Assembly (NCBI GenBank): GCA_936936565.1 | Contig: CAKZIX010000007.1 | Coordinates: 1-23,636 of the forward strand | Direction: 5' to 3' | From: an uncultured Nocardiaceae bacterium | GTDB taxonomy: Bacteria > Actinomycetota > Actinomycetes > Mycobacteriales > Mycobacteriaceae | Length of the DNA stretch: 23,636 bases | Part shown: positions 21,546-23,636 of the stretch, piece by piece | Layout: every line of letters begins with the position of its first letter | Position numbering within the stretch: the stretch's first letter is position 1 | The notes under the pieces: generated by a model | What the model was told of the DNA's origin: nothing | Databases searched by the model: none | What the model saw: only the letters and a program-made list of their open reading frames with translations | Translations under genes and position numbers: made by a program

Positions 21546-22529
21546 TCAGCGCTTCCAGTCGCCGAAGGGTTCGTCGCGCTCGCGCACCGCCTGCCGGAAA
21601 CCGGCCGTCGCGGACCGCATCTGGAATGCGTAACCCTCTCGGGTGTGCCGCGACACGCCGTCGAACACGGTGCTGATCATCCCGGAGTTGGCCACCCCGG
21701 AGGCCAGCAGTGCGCTGTTGAGCGCGAGCTTGGCCATGATCAACTGGTTGATCGGCACGCGCGAGATCCGCTCCAGGAGCTCCTCTGTGCGCGCGTCGAG
21801 ATCGTCGGCGCTGGGCGCCTCCACGGCCAGGCCCCACTCCGCGGCCTGCTTGCCGCTGATGCAGTCGCCGGTGAACAGCAGTCGCTTGGCGCGCTGGTCG
21901 CCGATGCGGTGCGCCCACATGCCGGCCGCCGGGATGCCCCACACCCGCGTGGGCGGATAGCCGATCTTGGTGTCGTCGGCGCAGATGATCTGATCGGAGT
22001 ACAGGGCGATGTCCGTGCCGCCGGCCACACAGAACCCGTGGACCTTCGCCACGGTCGGCTTGTTCGCGTAGAGCAGGCTCGAAAAGCCCCGGTTGAACCG
22101 GCTCATCATCTGGTAATCGAGCATCGGGTCCCACAGATTGCCAGGAATGTGGTTGCGGGCCTGCACGATCGGATCCAGCACGGTGCCGTCGGTGGCCGCC
22201 GCCTCGCCGCCGTGCTCGGCGAACTGGGACAGGTCGTAGCCCCCGCAGAAGCCCTTGCCCCGGCCGGACACCACCATGACGTGCACCCGCGGGTCCAGGT
22301 CGGCGCGTTCCACGGCGTCGGCGAGTTCGACCGGAGTGTCGTTGGTGATCGCGTTGCCGCGCTCGGGCCGGTTGAAGGTGATGCGGGCGATCCGCCCGGT
22401 CACTTCGTAGGTGAGGGTGCGATAGCTCGGTTCGGCGTCGTTTCGGCGCGAGCCGATGTACTGCTCGGCGTCGGTGGCATCGTCGCGCCACGCCGCGGGG
22501 CGCGCGCCTGGGTTCTCGTCGTTGGACAC
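21546..22529 (-). CDS. Atypical crotonase-superfamily protein
   Basis: 327 residues from GTG 22529. TTG at 22532 is less likely, and no Shine-Dalgarno is clear. The crotonase core starts at about 38 (RTLTYEVTGRIARITFNRPE), with oxyanion motifs GKGFCGGYDLSQ (91-102) and HGFCVAGGTDIALYSD (164-179). A 35-residue insertion containing NLWDPMLDYQMMSRFN and a C-terminal extension make it longer than the usual 255-270 residues. The two catalytic glutamates of enoyl-CoA hydratases are not conserved: the first position reads D173 (GGTDIA) and the second lies in KIGYPPTRVWG, with no Glu. It may be an isomerase, hydrolase or lyase, not a standard hydratase. It lies between the acyl-CoA ligase and the core operon, 93 nt upstream of the TIGR03084-type gene. 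Confidence 0.88.
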   Translation of the reverse strand: MSNDENPGARPAAWRDDATDAEQYIGSRRNDAEPSYRTLTYEVTGRIARITFNRPERGNAITNDTPVELADAVERADLDPRVHVMVVSGRGKGFCGGYDLSQFAEHGGEAAATDGTVLDPIVQARNHIPGNLWDPMLDYQMMSRFNRGFSSLLYANKPTVAKVHGFCVAGGTDIALYSDQIICADDTKIGYPPTRVWGIPAAGMWAHRIGDQRAKRLLFTGDCISGKQAAEWGLAVEAPSADDLDARTEELLERISRVPINQLIMAKLALNSALLASGVANSGMISTVFDGVSRHTREGYAFQMRSATAGFRQAVRERDEPFGDWKR

Positions 22530-22612
22530 CAAAGTAGTGAACGACGATTCGCCGCTTGAGTCAAGAGCCGAACCGGAGCGCCGCCGCCGCGCCGCGCCGG
22601 CGGCCGACCTCG
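22530..22612. other. Spacer with GC-rich hairpin and a CTTGA-G-TCAAG dyad
   Basis: GCCGCCG at 22583-22589 can pair with CGGCGGC at 22598-22604 over an 8-base loop, just after the ligase stop (minus strand). It lacks a U-run, so termination is uncertain. CTTGAGTCAAG at 22555-22565 is a 5+1+5 dyad close to the crotonase start. Confidence 0.3.
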
Positions 22613-23636
22613 CTACATCGTCCCCAGCTGCGCCTTGAGCACCTTGCCGGTTGCGTTGCGCGGCAGGGCATTCAAGAACACGACATCCCGTGGCACGGCG
22701 AACCTGCTGAGCCGGTGATTGACGAAGTTGCGGATCGTCTCCGGGTCCATCCGGGCGCCGTCGGCCGGCACCACGAACGCCGCGAGGCGCTGCCCGAACT
22801 CGTGGTCGGGCACCCCGACGACGGCGACGTCGCGCACCATCGGCAGATGCGACAGCGCCTCCTCGACCGGACGCGGATAGACGTTCTCGCCACCGGAGAT
22901 CACCATCTCGTCGTCGCGGCCGATGACGAACAACCGGCCGTCGGCGTCGACATAGCCGAGATCGCCCGTCTCCATGAGGGAATCCACCATCTTGGGTGCC
23001 GCGACGCCGGCGTAGCCGTCGAACAGCATGTCGTTGCCGACGAAGATCCGGCCCACCGCACCGCGCGGCAACACCTTGTCACCGCAGCCGAGAATCCGCA
23101 CCGTCGTGCCCAGTGGCGGGTATCCCGCGGTGGCCGGCGCTGCCCGTAGGTCCGCCGGATCGGCAACGGTTGCCCACGAGACCTCGGTGGATCCGTAGAA
23201 GCTGTACAGCACGTCGCCGTAGGCATCCATGAAATCGGTGACCAGTTGCGCCGACGGCGCCGACCCGCTGACCGCGACGACCTTCAGGCTCGAGGTGTCG
23301 TAGCGGGCGCGCACGTGTGCAGGCAGGTCCATGATGCGCTGCAACATCACCGGCGCCGCGAACAAACTGGTGCACCGGTGCGCGGCGATCGCGCGCAGGC
23401 ACGACTCGGCGTCGAAGCGGTCTTGTAACACCACCTTTGCGCGCAACGGGGTGCTGATCTGCAGAGCCGCCAAGCCCCATGTGTGGAACAGCGGTGCGGC
23501 GATCATCATGGGTTCGCCCATCTGCAGCGGCATCCGCGACAGCACCGAGGCGATGGTGCCGAATCCCTTCGGAGTCGGGCGATGTGCGCTCTTGGGCACT
23601 CCCGTGGTGCCCGAGGTGAGCACGATCTGGCGGCCC
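22613..23636 (-). CDS. Acyl-CoA ligase (ANL superfamily), N-terminus beyond the window
   Basis: The C-terminal 341 residues are present, and the frame stays open to the window edge. It activates a carboxylic acid through an acyl-AMP to the CoA thioester. Core motifs: P-loop TSGTTGVPK (directly at the edge), APLFHTWGLAA, FYGSTEVSWATVA, METGDLGYVDADGRLFVIGR, DDEMVISGGENVYPRPVEEA and the C-terminal catalytic lysine in NATGKVLKAQL. These are all as expected for an active FadD-type enzyme. About 150-200 N-terminal residues are missing. It stands 84 nt upstream of the crotonase and could supply the first step of the locus. Substrate specificity cannot be read from this half. A GTG at 23623 sits inside the P-loop and is not a start. 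Confidence 0.93.
   Translation of the reverse strand, partial: GRQIVLTSGTTGVPKSAHRPTPKGFGTIASVLSRMPLQMGEPMMIAAPLFHTWGLAALQISTPLRAKVVLQDRFDAESCLRAIAAHRCTSLFAAPVMLQRIMDLPAHVRARYDTSSLKVVAVSGSAPSAQLVTDFMDAYGDVLYSFYGSTEVSWATVADPADLRAAPATAGYPPLGTTVRILGCGDKVLPRGAVGRIFVGNDMLFDGYAGVAAPKMVDSLMETGDLGYVDADGRLFVIGRDDEMVISGGENVYPRPVEEALSHLPMVRDVAVVGVPDHEFGQRLAAFVVPADGARMDPETIRNFVNHRLSRFAVPRDVVFLNALPRNATGKVLKAQLGTM

Overview
The window is high-GC actinobacterial DNA. From about 1060 onward it reads like one genome of the Nocardia/Rhodococcus/Mycobacterium group. The signs are the accA2/accD2-type carboxylase locus, DinB-fold proteins of the mycothiol-isomerase type, many TetR regulators, a large LuxR regulator, Rv0785-like flavoproteins, and several genes without a Shine-Dalgarno sequence but with a -10 box just upstream. 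The genus is inferred by eye and not proven.

The first kilobase does not fit the rest. Positions 1 to about 410 hold a minus-strand fragment of a membrane protein. Positions about 417 to 1056 hold an internal slice of glucose-6-phosphate isomerase with neither end present. From about 1057 the sequence is the C-terminal tail of a proline-rich protein. Two abrupt junctions with three broken genes look like an assembly or amplification chimera, or a foreign contig end, not a natural locus.

Region 1.4-4.7 kb holds two small membrane or envelope proteins (minus strand), a CBS-domain protein (plus), a four-helix membrane protein (minus) and a catalase-family haem protein (plus). Region 4.7-7.3 kb is one large ATP-binding LuxR-type regulator. 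It converges on a three-gene minus-strand operon at 9348-7347 (SnoaL-like protein, quinone oxidoreductase, TetR regulator). All stop/start pairs in that operon overlap by 4 nt, and a palindromic operator candidate lies upstream.

Region 9.6-10.47 kb holds a 78-residue membrane protein and then about 620 bp of non-coding repeats between convergent genes: GAATG-N4-CATTC palindromes, a 34-bp tandem array and a 35-bp duplication. Region 10.47-12.67 kb holds an FAD-binding dehydrogenase and a GNAT acetyltransferase.

Region 12.8-23.6 kb is a long minus-strand catabolic locus. In transcription order it reads: acyl-CoA ligase (cut by the window end), atypical crotonase, then the core unit of DinB/TIGR03084-type protein, AtuA/DUF1446 protein, carboxyltransferase, biotin carboxylase, acyl-CoA dehydrogenase, enoyl-CoA hydratase and TetR regulator. 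Most of the core genes overlap by 1-4 nt. The core matches, from memory, the M. tuberculosis Rv0971c-Rv0976c order (echA7-fadE12-accA2-accD2-fadE13-Rv0976c) but lacks fadE13. It carries an 18-bp perfect palindrome just upstream of its first gene. The likely chemistry is leucine-like or acyclic-terpene-like: activate a branched acid, dehydrogenate it, carboxylate the unsaturated acyl-CoA and hydrate the product. The actual substrate is unknown.
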